A stretch of DNA of 64,000 nucleotides. Source: Roseovarius sp. ZX-A-9. Its GTDB lineage: Bacteria; Pseudomonadota; Alphaproteobacteria; Rhodobacterales; Rhodobacteraceae. Position numbers and translations under genes: made by a program. The notes beneath the pieces are model-generated. The model was not told the origin of the DNA, did no database searches, and saw only the letters and a program-made list of their open reading frames with translations. Of the stretch, positions 26,415-35,383 are shown piece after piece. The stretch is taken from assembly GCF_028369135.1 (NCBI RefSeq), contig NZ_JAPWHW010000008.1, forward strand, positions 62,001 to 126,000, given 5' to 3'. Positions within the stretch are counted from its first letter, which is position 1. The number at the start of each line of letters is the position of its first letter.

Positions 26415-27167
26415 TTAGCCCAACACCGCCAGCGCCGGGAACACCTCGAGCAGCCAGAAGGCAAAGGCCGAGAACCCGCCGGTCAGCATCAACAGACCGA
26501 TGGTCCAGAGCAACAGGCCCATGACCCGCTCGATCTGCTCCATATGCCGCTTCATCCAGCCCATCGTGCCGGTGAGGCGTGGCAGGAAAGCCGCGACCAG
26601 CAGAAAGGGCACACCAAGGCCGATGGCATAGACCGCCAGCAGCAAGGTCCCGCGCGCCACAGATGCCTCTGACGCCGCAAGGCTGAGAATCGCGCCCAGT
26701 TGCGGGCCGATGCAGGGCGTCCAGCCAAAGGCAAAGGCCAGCCCCAGCACATAGGCGCCAAAGGCCGTGCCGCCCCGGTCGCCCGCATCCATCCGTGCCT
26801 CGCGGTCAAGGAAGCCGATCCGGTAGACACCGACGAAATGTGCCCCGAATACCATCACCATGATACCGGCCACGGTGTTGAAAACACTCTGGTATTGCAG
26901 GAACATCGTGCCGACGACCGACGCGGTGAATCCCAGCAGTAGAAAGATGGTCGACAAGCCCAGAACAAAGAACAGCGCCGGAACCAGAGCCCGATTGCGC
27001 GCGCCGCGATCCGTGCTGAGATCGCTCACCGTCACGCCCCCCATATAGGCCAGATAGGGTGGCACGATGGGCAGCACACAGGGGCTGAGAAATGACAGAA
27101 CGCCCGCGATCAGCGCAACGACCATCGCGGGAATCAGGCCCGCATCTATGATTTCGATTCCGAACAT
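26415..27167 (-). CDS. ccdA: CcdA/DsbD-type thiol-disulfide membrane transporter
   Basis: 250 aa, six hydrophobic helices. It moves reducing equivalents from cytoplasmic thioredoxin across the inner membrane for cytochrome c maturation. The redox pair is in LSPCVLPIVPPYLAY (first helix) and FGWTPCIGPQLGA (fourth). Length and motifs are typical of CcdA rather than full DsbD. It is divergent from the tusA-like gene. Confidence 0.93.
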   Translation of the reverse strand: MFGIEIIDAGLIPAMVVALIAGVLSFLSPCVLPIVPPYLAYMGGVTVSDLSTDRGARNRALVPALFFVLGLSTIFLLLGFTASVVGTMFLQYQSVFNTVAGIMVMVFGAHFVGVYRIGFLDREARMDAGDRGGTAFGAYVLGLAFAFGWTPCIGPQLGAILSLAASEASVARGTLLLAVYAIGLGVPFLLVAAFLPRLTGTMGWMKRHMEQIERVMGLLLWTIGLLMLTGGFSAFAFWLLEVFPALAVLG

Positions 27168-27259
27168 GCCTCGGCTTAGCGCATTAAACCGGCGGCGTCA
27201 CCGCGCGCAATGTCACAAGGTTGTGGACAGCGGCTGGGTGCGCGATTATCTGCGCCGAT

Positions 27260-27481
27260 ATGGAGACACTCGATGCCATCGGGCTGCTTTGCCCCCTGCC
27301 CGTCCTCAAGCTGCGCAAGCGGCTCAAGGCGCTGCCACAAGGCGGCGAGATAGAGTTGTGGGCTGACGACCCGGCAGCCGTCATCGACGTGCCGCATTTC
27401 TGTGCGCAGGCGGGGCATACCCTCTTGTCAGTGACAGAGACCGAGGGCCACAGCATTTACCGGATCCGGAAAGAAAACTGA
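27260..27481 (+). CDS. TusA-family sulfur carrier
   Basis: 73 aa. TusA-like proteins carry persulfide sulfur. The N-terminal helix start GLLCPLPVLKLRK contains the CPxP signature. The start METLDAIG at 27260 fits the family; an upstream GTG at 27221 would add 13 residues. The ribosome-binding site is poor. No tusBCD or sulfur-oxidation genes lie nearby, so the acceptor is unknown (tRNA thiolation or molybdenum cofactor are options). Confidence 0.88.
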   Translation: METLDAIGLLCPLPVLKLRKRLKALPQGGEIELWADDPAAVIDVPHFCAQAGHTLLSVTETEGHSIYRIRKEN

Positions 27482-27514
27482 CCGGCGGGCGGATCGTAGG
27501 CCGCGCGCCGGTCA
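27479..27514 (+). terminator. Stem-loop at the end of the tusA-like gene
   Basis: Perfect 9-bp inverted repeat TGACCGGCG (27479-27487) / CGCCGGTCA (27506-27514). The left arm includes the TGA stop codon. There is no T-run directly after, so termination efficiency is uncertain. Confidence 0.5.
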
Positions 27515-27527
27515 GAATGAGCTTTTC

Positions 27528-27557
27528 ACAAAGAAGAAAGTAGGGGCATCAGTGCCC
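27528..27557 (-). terminator. Putative rne terminator with T-rich tail
   Basis: On the minus strand GGGCA-CTGA-TGCCC (27557-27544) is followed by a T-rich stretch (CTACTTTCTTCTTTG). It lies about 46 bases after the rne stop. Confidence 0.5.
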
Positions 27558-27570
27558 TGAAGCGTTGAGC

Positions 27571-27595
27571 GCTTTTTCCCGATCCGGGAAAAAGC
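27571..27595 (-). terminator. Perfect 11-bp hairpin just after the rne stop
   Basis: GCTTTTTCCCG (27571-27581) and CGGGAAAAAGC (27585-27595) pair perfectly across a 3-base loop, 7 bases downstream of the rne stop codon. It may protect or terminate the transcript together with the next hairpin. Confidence 0.55.
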
Positions 27596-27602
27596 TCTCG
27601 CA

Positions 27603-30410
27603 TCAGCGGCCCAGAGACCACCAGCCCTTGCGCTTGGGTTTGTCTTCCTGGACTTCCGCCTCGGGTTCCGGGGCGGGCGGTGTCGCAGGTGCTTCCTCGA
27701 CAACGGCTTGCGGTACCACTTCCGGCTCGGGCGCAGGTTCCGGCTCGGGCGCAGGCACAGCGGCCAGTTGCGGCGCAGGCTCTGCTGCCGGCGCAGGTTC
27801 GGGTGCGGGCTCTGGTGCAGGCTCCGGCGCGGGCGCGACATCCGGCACGGCCGCGACAGGCTCGGCTGCAACATCGGCTTTCTTGGCGCGCGGCTTGCGG
27901 GTCCGTTTGGGCTTGGGCGCCTCTTCAGCCGCTTCAACCGGCGTGGCGGCATCCGGCGCAGAGCCATCGGCAACTGCCTCGGTGGTCGCCTCGGCCTCCA
28001 CGACGGCCTTCTTGGCCCGCGGTTTACGGGTGCGCGTGGGCTTCGGCTTGGCCGGTGCCTCGGTCGCGGCCTCTTCGGTCGTAGCAGCTTCGCTCACGGG
28101 CTCTTCGGCGGCGGGGCCATCGGCCTTCGTCACCTGCGCATCGGCACCGGCATCCGGGCCGTCCGCTGTCACCTTGGCGTCATCCGCAGCATCGTCGCCG
28201 TTGCCGTCACCGTTTGTGCCGTTGTTCTCGCCATCGTTGCGGTTCTTGCCACCGCGGCTGCGGCTGCGACGCCGACGGCGGCGCTTCTTGGGCTTGTCAT
28301 CCCCGTCACCGTCGCCGTTACCATTGCCGTTGTCATTGCCGTTGGATGCGTCGGTCTGATCGTCGTCGTCATCGTCTTCGACCTCTTTCGCGCGCTCGTC
28401 GATATCATCCATCAATGAGCTGTCCACCGACACCACAGGGGTCGTCACTTCGGGAACGGCACGAGTTGCGGTCTTGAACTTCTCGAGCGTGAAATCGGGG
28501 CTGATCAGGCTGGGATCGCCCTCGATCCGCACCGACAGGCCATAGCGTGCCTCGATCTGCGCCACATGCTCGCGTTTCTGGTTCATCAGGAAGTTGGCGA
28601 TGCCCACAGGCGCGCGCACCAGAACTTCGCGCGAGCGGCGGCGTACGCCCTCTTCCTCGATCTGGCGCAGGATGTTGAGCGCAAGATTGTCGTCCGACCG
28701 AATCAGGCCGGTGCCGTGGCAGGATGGGCATGGCTGCGTCGTCGCCTCGATCATGCCGGGGCGCAGACGCTGGCGGCTCATCTCCATCAGGCCAAAGCCC
28801 GAGATGCGGCTTACCTGAATGCGCGCGCGATCGGTCTTGAGCTTGTCCTTCATCCGCTTTTCGACGGCGGCGTTGTTCTTGCGCTCGTCCATGTCGATGA
28901 AGTCGATCACGATCAGACCGGCAAGGTCACGCAGACGCAACTGGCGGGCCACCTCTTCGGCGGCTTCCAGGTTGGTCTTGGTTGCGGTCTCCTCGATCGA
29001 GCCTTCCTTGGTGGCGCGGCCAGAGTTGACGTCGATGGCGACCAGCGCCTCGGTCACGCCGATCACGATATAACCACCCGATTTCAGCTGAACCGTCGGG
29101 TTGAACATCGAATTGAGATACGATTCCACTTGGAACCGCGCAAAGAGCGGCATCGTATCGGTATAGTGGCGCACGTTCTTGGCGTGGGACGGCATGATCA
29201 TTTTCATGAAGTCCTTGGCGATGCGGTAGCCGCGCTCGCCCTCTACCAGAACTTCGTCGATCTCGCGGTTATAGAGGTCGCGGATCGAGCGTTTGATCAG
29301 GTCGCCCTCTTCGTAGATTTTCGCGGGCGCGATGGATTTCAGCGTCAGTTCGCGAATCTGCTCCCACAGACGCTGAAGATATTCATAGTCGCGCTTGATC
29401 TCGGATTTCGTCCGTTTGGCACCGGCGGTGCGCACAATGAGGCCCGCGCCCTTGGGCACGTCGATCTCGTTGGCGATTTCCTTCAGTTTCTTGCGATCCG
29501 GTGCATTGGTGATCTTGCGGCTGATTCCACCACCGCGCGCGGTGTTGGGCATCAGAACGCAATAGCGGCCCGCGAGCGAAAGGTAGGTGGTCAGCGCCGC
29601 GCCTTTGTTGCCGCGCTCTTCCTTGACGACCTGCACCAGCAGGATCTGGCGAACCTTGATGACTTCCTGAATCTTGTACCGCTTGGGGCGCGGTTTGCGC
29701 GGCGGCCGGATGTCGTCGTGATCGTCCTCGTCGGCGACCACCTCGATGCTGGCGTCCTTGCGGGCGGCGCGGGGCGTCGAGTCGCTGTCATTGTTGTCGT
29801 CGTCATGGTCGCCGTTGTCATCATCAGTGTCGGCGTCAGCCTGACCGGCATCGACCTGATCTTCGTCGTTATGATCCGTATCCGCCTGATCGTCGTTACC
29901 CGGCTCTTCCACCGGGGTTTCGGCGACACGCTCCATGGGCGAGCTGCCCTCTTCGCTCTCGCTGAGGTCGATCGTCTCCATGCCCGAGATTTCGCCATCG
30001 GCCACTTCGGCCGTCTGGGTGGCGTCATCGGAATGCGCCTTTTCGGCCTTGGACCGGCCTCGCCCGCCGCGCGAACGGCGCTTGGGCTTGCCCTCGTCGT
30101 CTTCGGCCTTTTGGGCCTCGGCATAGGCGCGCTCTTCTTCCATCAGCGCCTCGCGGTCGGCGATGGGGATCTGGTAATAATCGGGATGGATTTCCGAGAA
30201 CGCGAGGAACCCGTGGCGATTTCCGCCATAATCGATGAAGGCCGCCTGAAGCGACGGCTCAACCCGCGTTACTTTTGCAAGGTAGATATTGCCAGCAATC
30301 TGGCGCTTGTTTTCGGATTCGAAATCGAATTCCTCAACCTTGTTTCCGTCAACCACCACGACGCGAGTCTCTTCCGCGTGGGTGGCGTCGATAAGCATTT
30401 TCTTAGCCAT
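27603..30410 (-). CDS. rne: Ribonuclease E
   Basis: 935 aa. It is the main endonuclease for mRNA decay and rRNA/tRNA processing and scaffolds the degradosome. The N-terminal RNase H-like/S1 region begins at MAKKMLIDATHAEETR. The S1 domain is split by an acidic and Arg-rich low-complexity insertion (about 95-245). The catalytic core follows with EALVAIDVNSGRAT (metal-binding Asp) and the Zn-link CPSCHGTG. The C-terminal third is disordered: Asp/Asn-rich, two near-identical basic blocks (RTRKPRAKKA), a Pro-Ala-Glu stretch, and a Trp-Trp tail (GWWSLGR). The start at 30410 is the conserved Met; an in-frame upstream extension of 30 residues is unlikely. Confidence 0.95.
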   Translation of the reverse strand: MAKKMLIDATHAEETRVVVVDGNKVEEFDFESENKRQIAGNIYLAKVTRVEPSLQAAFIDYGGNRHGFLAFSEIHPDYYQIPIADREALMEEERAYAEAQKAEDDEGKPKRRSRGGRGRSKAEKAHSDDATQTAEVADGEISGMETIDLSESEEGSSPMERVAETPVEEPGNDDQADTDHNDEDQVDAGQADADTDDDNGDHDDDNNDSDSTPRAARKDASIEVVADEDDHDDIRPPRKPRPKRYKIQEVIKVRQILLVQVVKEERGNKGAALTTYLSLAGRYCVLMPNTARGGGISRKITNAPDRKKLKEIANEIDVPKGAGLIVRTAGAKRTKSEIKRDYEYLQRLWEQIRELTLKSIAPAKIYEEGDLIKRSIRDLYNREIDEVLVEGERGYRIAKDFMKMIMPSHAKNVRHYTDTMPLFARFQVESYLNSMFNPTVQLKSGGYIVIGVTEALVAIDVNSGRATKEGSIEETATKTNLEAAEEVARQLRLRDLAGLIVIDFIDMDERKNNAAVEKRMKDKLKTDRARIQVSRISGFGLMEMSRQRLRPGMIEATTQPCPSCHGTGLIRSDDNLALNILRQIEEEGVRRRSREVLVRAPVGIANFLMNQKREHVAQIEARYGLSVRIEGDPSLISPDFTLEKFKTATRAVPEVTTPVVSVDSSLMDDIDERAKEVEDDDDDDQTDASNGNDNGNGNGDGDGDDKPKKRRRRRRSRSRGGKNRNDGENNGTNGDGNGDDAADDAKVTADGPDAGADAQVTKADGPAAEEPVSEAATTEEAATEAPAKPKPTRTRKPRAKKAVVEAEATTEAVADGSAPDAATPVEAAEEAPKPKRTRKPRAKKADVAAEPVAAVPDVAPAPEPAPEPAPEPAPAAEPAPQLAAVPAPEPEPAPEPEVVPQAVVEEAPATPPAPEPEAEVQEDKPKRKGWWSLGR

Positions 30411-30882
30411 GTTTTCCGTGTGCACCCGGGCAAGCCTACCTGCCCCGGTGGGGCATAGGATCGCAAGGGGTGTCTGATAAAGGCGACCGAGCGCAGACAT
30501 GCAAAAACGCGGGTGCCAAGAATGGCCCCGCTCAGTGTCCTTGCCTCATTCACGCGCGTCATCGCGGTTTTTCTCCGGCACCTCGACGAGATACCCATTC
30601 AGGGCCGGGCATTCCCGCATTCCGGGTGCCTGGCATATATGTGATCCCGTACTCCGGGATCCGATCGGCCTGCTCAAAACTACCGGAAATTTCCTGGGAA
30701 GGTCTGAAACAGCGAAACTCAATGGACTACACCAATGGGTGAATTATCCTGAAACCATACTAATGGGTGCGATGCGTGAATGACAATGCAGAAAATCGCA
30801 ACATTGGCCCGGCAACCATGGCGGAATGACCTTAAACGATGAAAATAGCGGCAAAAAAAGAAAACTGCACGCCGAGCTTGGC
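30411..30882 (-). promoter_or_regulatory. Long rne leader/intergenic region
   Basis: 472 bases with no convincing gene. For the minus-strand rne it is the promoter and 5' leader; long autoregulatory leaders are known for E. coli rne. A perfect 7-bp inverted repeat GATCCCG/CGGGATC lies at 30643-30661, and the 8-mer AATGGGTG is repeated at 30734 and 30762. I see no ribosome-binding site for any internal frame. Confidence 0.45.
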
Positions 30883-32031
30883 TCAGTCGCAATTCGCAGA
30901 CAGCCAGTCTTGCAGGATTTTCACCTCTACGCCGTAGGCTGCGGCCTCGTCGGCGGCATGGTTTTCAGGCATTTGTGCCCAAGCGTAGTAGCCAGATGCC
31001 GGTGCCGAAATCCCGTCAATATACAGGCCCGTCGCACCACTTCGTTCCTTCCAGTTCACCGTCGTTCCGTCAGGCGCCACATATGTCGGCGGGCTATTGA
31101 ATTTCCGGCAGAGCGCGCGGTGCCTTGCCTCATGTTCGAAGGCCGCCTTCATCACGATGGCAGGCACGCAGCTTTGTGCCGCCTCCTTGGGGTGCATCAT
31201 CTTGATGGCACAGCTAATCGGGTGGGTCTGGGCAAAGGCGCCGGGTTGCAACTCACTGGGCTTGAACTTGGCCGCGATCTTTGCCCCTTGCGCTGCAATC
31301 TGATCCGGCGAGTCCAGCGCAACAGAACTGGGTGTTGTTTCCGACGACACCAGATCGTCGTAGCTATACCTGTGCTCACGCGGCGGCAGTTGGTGGAGCT
31401 GCCGGTTGGAATCCATCCAGAAATTCTGGCCCGAGTCGCTGCCGCGCAACCCGAGGGCGCGCGCGTGGGCAATCAGGTCCTTGTCCTCGTAGGCCGCTTT
31501 TTGTTTGCTCACGTGATCCAGCTCCAGCCGCACCTCGCCGCAAATACAGGGCGCCGCCCTGCCCTTCCCCGTCAGCTCCAGTGAAATATTAAGGTCCGAC
31601 TTGCCCATCGCGACAAGCATCGGAGGCAGGAACATCTTTAGCGTAGCTGCCTCTGACATCGCGCGGCTGGCAGCCAATTGCGCCACATACTCGCCGCTTG
31701 CCATATCCAGGGGTGGCTCTCCGGCACTCAACTCGTAGATGAACGGCCCCCCAAAGGGTGACGGCTCCACCCCGATCCATGCAGCTTTTTCCGGCTGGCA
31801 AAAAAGGGGTACATCAATATCCGGTGCGCCGCGGCGTTTGGCCTGAAGGCGAATTTGCGTCGGGCAGGTCGACTCGTCGCCGTCCAGATGGGTCAGTGTG
31901 AACGGGTCAGTCTTGCCATATGTGCCCTCACTGGGCAGCGGATTACAGCCGCACCCCTGCGCGACAGCAGCGCCGCCCCAGAGATGGAGCGCGAACAGAA
32001 AAATCCCAAACCGCCTAAAATGACCCGTCAT
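30883..32031 (-). CDS. Secreted HExxH-motif protein, unknown family
   Basis: 382 aa. A Sec signal peptide (about 1-25, cleavage near AVAQG) leads to a cysteine-rich periplasmic or extracellular protein. The C-terminal part has FEHEARHRALC at 298-308, giving HExxH (His300, Glu301, His304), the zinc-metallopeptidase motif, and ENHAADEAAAY (356-366), where an acidic third ligand would be expected. I do not recognise the family, so peptidase activity is a hypothesis. The preceding codon is GTG; I take ATG at 32031. It is on the same strand as rne but separated by the long leader. Confidence 0.66.
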   Translation of the reverse strand: MTGHFRRFGIFLFALHLWGGAAVAQGCGCNPLPSEGTYGKTDPFTLTHLDGDESTCPTQIRLQAKRRGAPDIDVPLFCQPEKAAWIGVEPSPFGGPFIYELSAGEPPLDMASGEYVAQLAASRAMSEAATLKMFLPPMLVAMGKSDLNISLELTGKGRAAPCICGEVRLELDHVSKQKAAYEDKDLIAHARALGLRGSDSGQNFWMDSNRQLHQLPPREHRYSYDDLVSSETTPSSVALDSPDQIAAQGAKIAAKFKPSELQPGAFAQTHPISCAIKMMHPKEAAQSCVPAIVMKAAFEHEARHRALCRKFNSPPTYVAPDGTTVNWKERSGATGLYIDGISAPASGYYAWAQMPENHAADEAAAYGVEVKILQDWLSANCD

Positions 32032-32076
32032 CACCTAGTGTCCCCGACTGGGGCCTGATCCGACTGGCGCAATTGC

Positions 32077-33411
32077 CTACAGGTAGTCGGACCGTTGTAG
32101 CCCGTATTTCGCCATCTTCTCGTTCAATGTCCGTCGCGGCAAGCATAATTCATCCATGACGGCGGCGATGCTGCCCTTGTGGCGGCGCATCGTGTTGTCG
32201 ATCAGCATCCGCTCGAACGCCTCGACATATTCCTTCAACGGCTTGCCTTCGGTGGTCATCACCGGCTGCATGTCCTGATGATCGCTCATCAGCAGCGAAA
32301 CGATCGTGCCCGACCCGCGCCGCGATTGCAGCACCGCGCGTTCGGCCACGTTGAAGAGTTGTCGCACATTGCCCGGCCAGGGCGCCTGCAACAGCTGTGC
32401 CGCCTCCTGCGCGCTCACCTGTGGCGGCTCGCAGCCATAGTCATCCGCGAACTGGTCAGCGAAGCGGGTAAACAGCGTCAGGATATCCTCGCCGCGCTGC
32501 CGCAAAGGTGGCACCGTGATGCGCAGGCTCGCCAATCGGTAGAACAGATCCGAACGCAGCGCATCCTCGGATGTCTTACCCTCGTCCTGCAGGTTCGAAA
32601 TCGCGACGATGCGGGTCTCAGGCGGTGTACCTTCCTCGTTCAGATAGGTCAGCAGCCGCGCCTGCGCGCTATCGCTCAGCGCCTCGATATCCTCGATCAC
32701 CAGCGTCCCGCCGCGCGCCTCTTCGACCGCGGGCAAACGGCTGTCCTCGGGGTTCATCGGGCCAAACAACCGCTTGAGAAGTGCGTCTTCCTCGTGGGCC
32801 GCGCAGGATACCAGAACGAATTTCTTCCCCGCGCGTGCCCCGACCGCATGCAGAGCATGCGCCACCAAAGTCTTGCCGGTGCCGGTCTCGCCGTCGATCA
32901 GCACATGCCCGTCGGCCTGCCCCAGATCAAGGATATCCTCCTTGAGACGCTCCATCACCGGGCTGGAGCCGATCAGCTTTTTCATCAACTGGGTGCCGTC
33001 GCTCAACTCGCGCCGCAGCGCCCGGTTGTCCAGCGTCAGGCGGCGGGCATTGGTGGCTTTCTTGGCCAGTTCGGTCATGCGGTCCGGGTTGAACGGCTTT
33101 TCCAGGAAATCATAGGCACCGACGCGCATGGCCTCGACCGCCATCGGCACATCGCCATGCCCGGTGATCATGATCACCGGCAATGAACTGTCCGCGCCCA
33201 TCAGCTTTTTCAGAAACTGCATGCCGTCCATGCCGGGCATCTTGATATCTGACACCACGATGCCCGGATAATCCGGGCCGAGCTTCTTCAGCGCATCCTC
33301 GGCCGAAGAGAAGGTTTCGGTGTCATATCCCGACAGGGCCAGCCATTGGCTGATCGACTGACGCATGTCTTTTTCATCATCCACGATGGCGATCTTCATG
33401 GCATTGGCCAT
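32077..33411 (-). CDS. dctD: DctD-like response regulator with degenerate sigma-54 AAA+ domain
   Basis: 444 aa. Receiver domain 1-120 with phosphoacceptor Asp55, acidic pair Asp11/Asp12 and Lys105. AAA+ domain about 140-375 with Walker A GETGTGKT (174-181). The sigma-54-contacting GAFTGA loop is absent: the segment after LFG reads PMNPEDSRLPAVEE. Walker B is VIED instead of the usual LDE. The C-terminal Fis-type helix-turn-helix is about 395-444. Start at 33411 follows GGAGGG. Next to its kinase gene dctB. It probably responds to C4-dicarboxylates, but activation through sigma-54 is doubtful. Confidence 0.85.
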   Translation of the reverse strand: MANAMKIAIVDDEKDMRQSISQWLALSGYDTETFSSAEDALKKLGPDYPGIVVSDIKMPGMDGMQFLKKLMGADSSLPVIMITGHGDVPMAVEAMRVGAYDFLEKPFNPDRMTELAKKATNARRLTLDNRALRRELSDGTQLMKKLIGSSPVMERLKEDILDLGQADGHVLIDGETGTGKTLVAHALHAVGARAGKKFVLVSCAAHEEDALLKRLFGPMNPEDSRLPAVEEARGGTLVIEDIEALSDSAQARLLTYLNEEGTPPETRIVAISNLQDEGKTSEDALRSDLFYRLASLRITVPPLRQRGEDILTLFTRFADQFADDYGCEPPQVSAQEAAQLLQAPWPGNVRQLFNVAERAVLQSRRGSGTIVSLLMSDHQDMQPVMTTEGKPLKEYVEAFERMLIDNTMRRHKGSIAAVMDELCLPRRTLNEKMAKYGLQRSDYL

Positions 33412-33440
33412 GGGCGTCCCTCCGCTGCTGTGGCGCGCCG

Positions 33441-35213
33441 TCATTCGGCGGCCCGGGTTTCTTCCGATGTCTCTTCGTTCAAGATAGGTAACTGCATCTC
33501 GAATACAGCCCCCCCCGCCACGGCGTTGCGTGCCGTCAGGCGTCCACCAAGGTCGTTCACGATCCCCGATGAAATGGCAAGCCCCAGCCCCACCCCGTCG
33601 CCGGGTTGCTTGGTGGTGTAGAACGGCTCGAACAGGCTATCGATATCGTCGATCCCGTGCCCGTTGTCGCGCAGTGACAGCGTCGCAGTGTCACCCGCCG
33701 CCAGCACGATATCGATCTGGGCGTTCTCCACGCTCTCGGTCGCATCGAGCGCGTTGCGCAGCAGGTTGACCATCACCTGTTCGATCCGCACCCGGTCGCC
33801 CATGACCATCACCGGAGCATCGGGCAATGCCCGTTCGATCGTGACCCGCCGCTGGCGCAGTTGCGGCTCCATCATTGCCAGCGCCGAGGCCAGGGAATCG
33901 CCCATATTCACAGGCCCGAACGTGTCACCGGACCGCCGCGCATAGGATTTCAGCTGCCGGGTGATCGCCCCCATCCGCTCGATCAGATCATCGATCCGCT
34001 GGAACGACGAAAGCGCCTCGTCCGCCCGGTGCCGTGTGAGCAACAGGCGCGCGCCCGCAAGGTAGGTCTTCATCGCCGCCAGCGGCTGGTTCAGCTCGTG
34101 ACTGACGGCGGCGGACATCTCTCCGAGCGCGGCCAGTTTGGAACTCTGGGCAAGCGTCTGCTCGGCCACCGCAAGGTTCTCCTGCACGCGCTCACGCTCG
34201 GCAATTTCCCGCTGCAACCGGCGGTTCAATGCGCGAAGCTCTGCCGATTCGCGCTGAAAGAGCGCCATGCGCACGGTCGTCTTTCGGTTCATGAAATAGA
34301 AGGCCAGCGCCAGCAGAATCGCGAATCCCATGATTTCGAGGGCCAGAACCCCGTTCACCTTCTCGCGCACGCTGGCGTAGGTGGTAAAACTGGCGATGCG
34401 CCAGCCCCGAAACGCCACGCGCCCCTCGACCCGCATCACCGCCTCGCCCTGCACATAGGCGTCAGCAGGCAGTTGGGTCCAATCGGCAGTGGCCTGAATA
34501 GCGCGCTCGATGGCGCTGGTAACAGGTTCGCGGCGCAGCGCCTCGGCCTCGGTCACGCCGCGCCAGCGCGGCTCGGTCGACAGGATGATGCGACCCTCGC
34601 TGTCGGTCACGACCACAGCATCGGAAATGCCCGCCCAAGCGCGTTCGTATTTGGCCAGATCGACCTCGACCAGGATCACCCCAACCAGCAGGCCCTGGCT
34701 CTCGATCCGGCGCGAGTAGAAGAAATCGTATTTGCCGGTTTCGCGCTGAATCAGCTTGAAAACGGTGTCTTTCGACCGAATCGCATCAATATAGTACGAC
34801 CCCTGCCGATGGTTTTTCCCCAGCGAATTGCGGTCGGTCGAGGCCACCGTGCGCCCGTCCTTGTCCAGCAGCGTGAGCGAGGCCGCGCTGATTTCGTCGA
34901 CAAACGAGATCAGCCGCTGGGTGGAAAGCTGGTAATCGCCTGAATTAAGCGCAGAAATCAACGCCGGATCGCGCGCCAGAAGTTGCGGCACGATGGCGTT
35001 CTGGCGCAGCTCGCTCAGCAGGTTGCCGGAATAAAGCACCAGCCGCAATTCGGCCCGGTTGCGGGTGTTCTCGGTAAAGCGATCGGTCAGCAGACGGTTG
35101 GTGACAGAGACCGTGACAATCGCCATCGCAGTCATCACGAACAGCGCCAGACGCACCCGCCAGCCGGTGGTGCGCGTGCCATTGGTGACTGCGGGAACGC
35201 TTTTGTCGGTCAT
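33441..35213 (-). CDS. dctB: DctB-like C4-dicarboxylate sensor histidine kinase
   Basis: 590 aa. Two membrane helices (about 20-40 and 290-308) flank a periplasmic double-PAS/Cache domain. The cytoplasmic part has a coiled coil (320-360), the HisKA box SHELNQPLAAMKT with His372, and an HATPase domain with the N box NLLRNALDA and G boxes DNGHGI and GVGLGLAI. Length and layout match DctB. A GTG two codons upstream is an alternative start. No dctPQM transporter genes are adjacent, so the target operon is elsewhere. Confidence 0.88.
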   Translation of the reverse strand: MTDKSVPAVTNGTRTTGWRVRLALFVMTAMAIVTVSVTNRLLTDRFTENTRNRAELRLVLYSGNLLSELRQNAIVPQLLARDPALISALNSGDYQLSTQRLISFVDEISAASLTLLDKDGRTVASTDRNSLGKNHRQGSYYIDAIRSKDTVFKLIQRETGKYDFFYSRRIESQGLLVGVILVEVDLAKYERAWAGISDAVVVTDSEGRIILSTEPRWRGVTEAEALRREPVTSAIERAIQATADWTQLPADAYVQGEAVMRVEGRVAFRGWRIASFTTYASVREKVNGVLALEIMGFAILLALAFYFMNRKTTVRMALFQRESAELRALNRRLQREIAERERVQENLAVAEQTLAQSSKLAALGEMSAAVSHELNQPLAAMKTYLAGARLLLTRHRADEALSSFQRIDDLIERMGAITRQLKSYARRSGDTFGPVNMGDSLASALAMMEPQLRQRRVTIERALPDAPVMVMGDRVRIEQVMVNLLRNALDATESVENAQIDIVLAAGDTATLSLRDNGHGIDDIDSLFEPFYTTKQPGDGVGLGLAISSGIVNDLGGRLTARNAVAGGAVFEMQLPILNEETSEETRAAE

Positions 35214-35383
35214 GTTCACAGCGTAAGGCCGGGCACGGGCCGCCTCAAGCGATTTGGTGGCAGGCAGACCGCAGCCGTGCCGCCCCGAAACTGGAGAATC
35301 ATGGGAAATCCGTCAGCCAAAAGCCGGATCATCAGCCTGCGCTCTGGCCATGCATCCCGCGCACATAGGGAGCGGATCGCGGC

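Noticed and set aside
27720..27850. Pro-Ala-Glu coding repeat that resembles a tandem DNA repeat
   Set aside because: It is low-complexity coding sequence in the RNase E tail, not a CRISPR or intergenic repeat.
28566..30458. 630-codon plus-strand open frame across rne
   Set aside because: Antisense shadow of rne caused by high third-position G+C; no recognisable domains.
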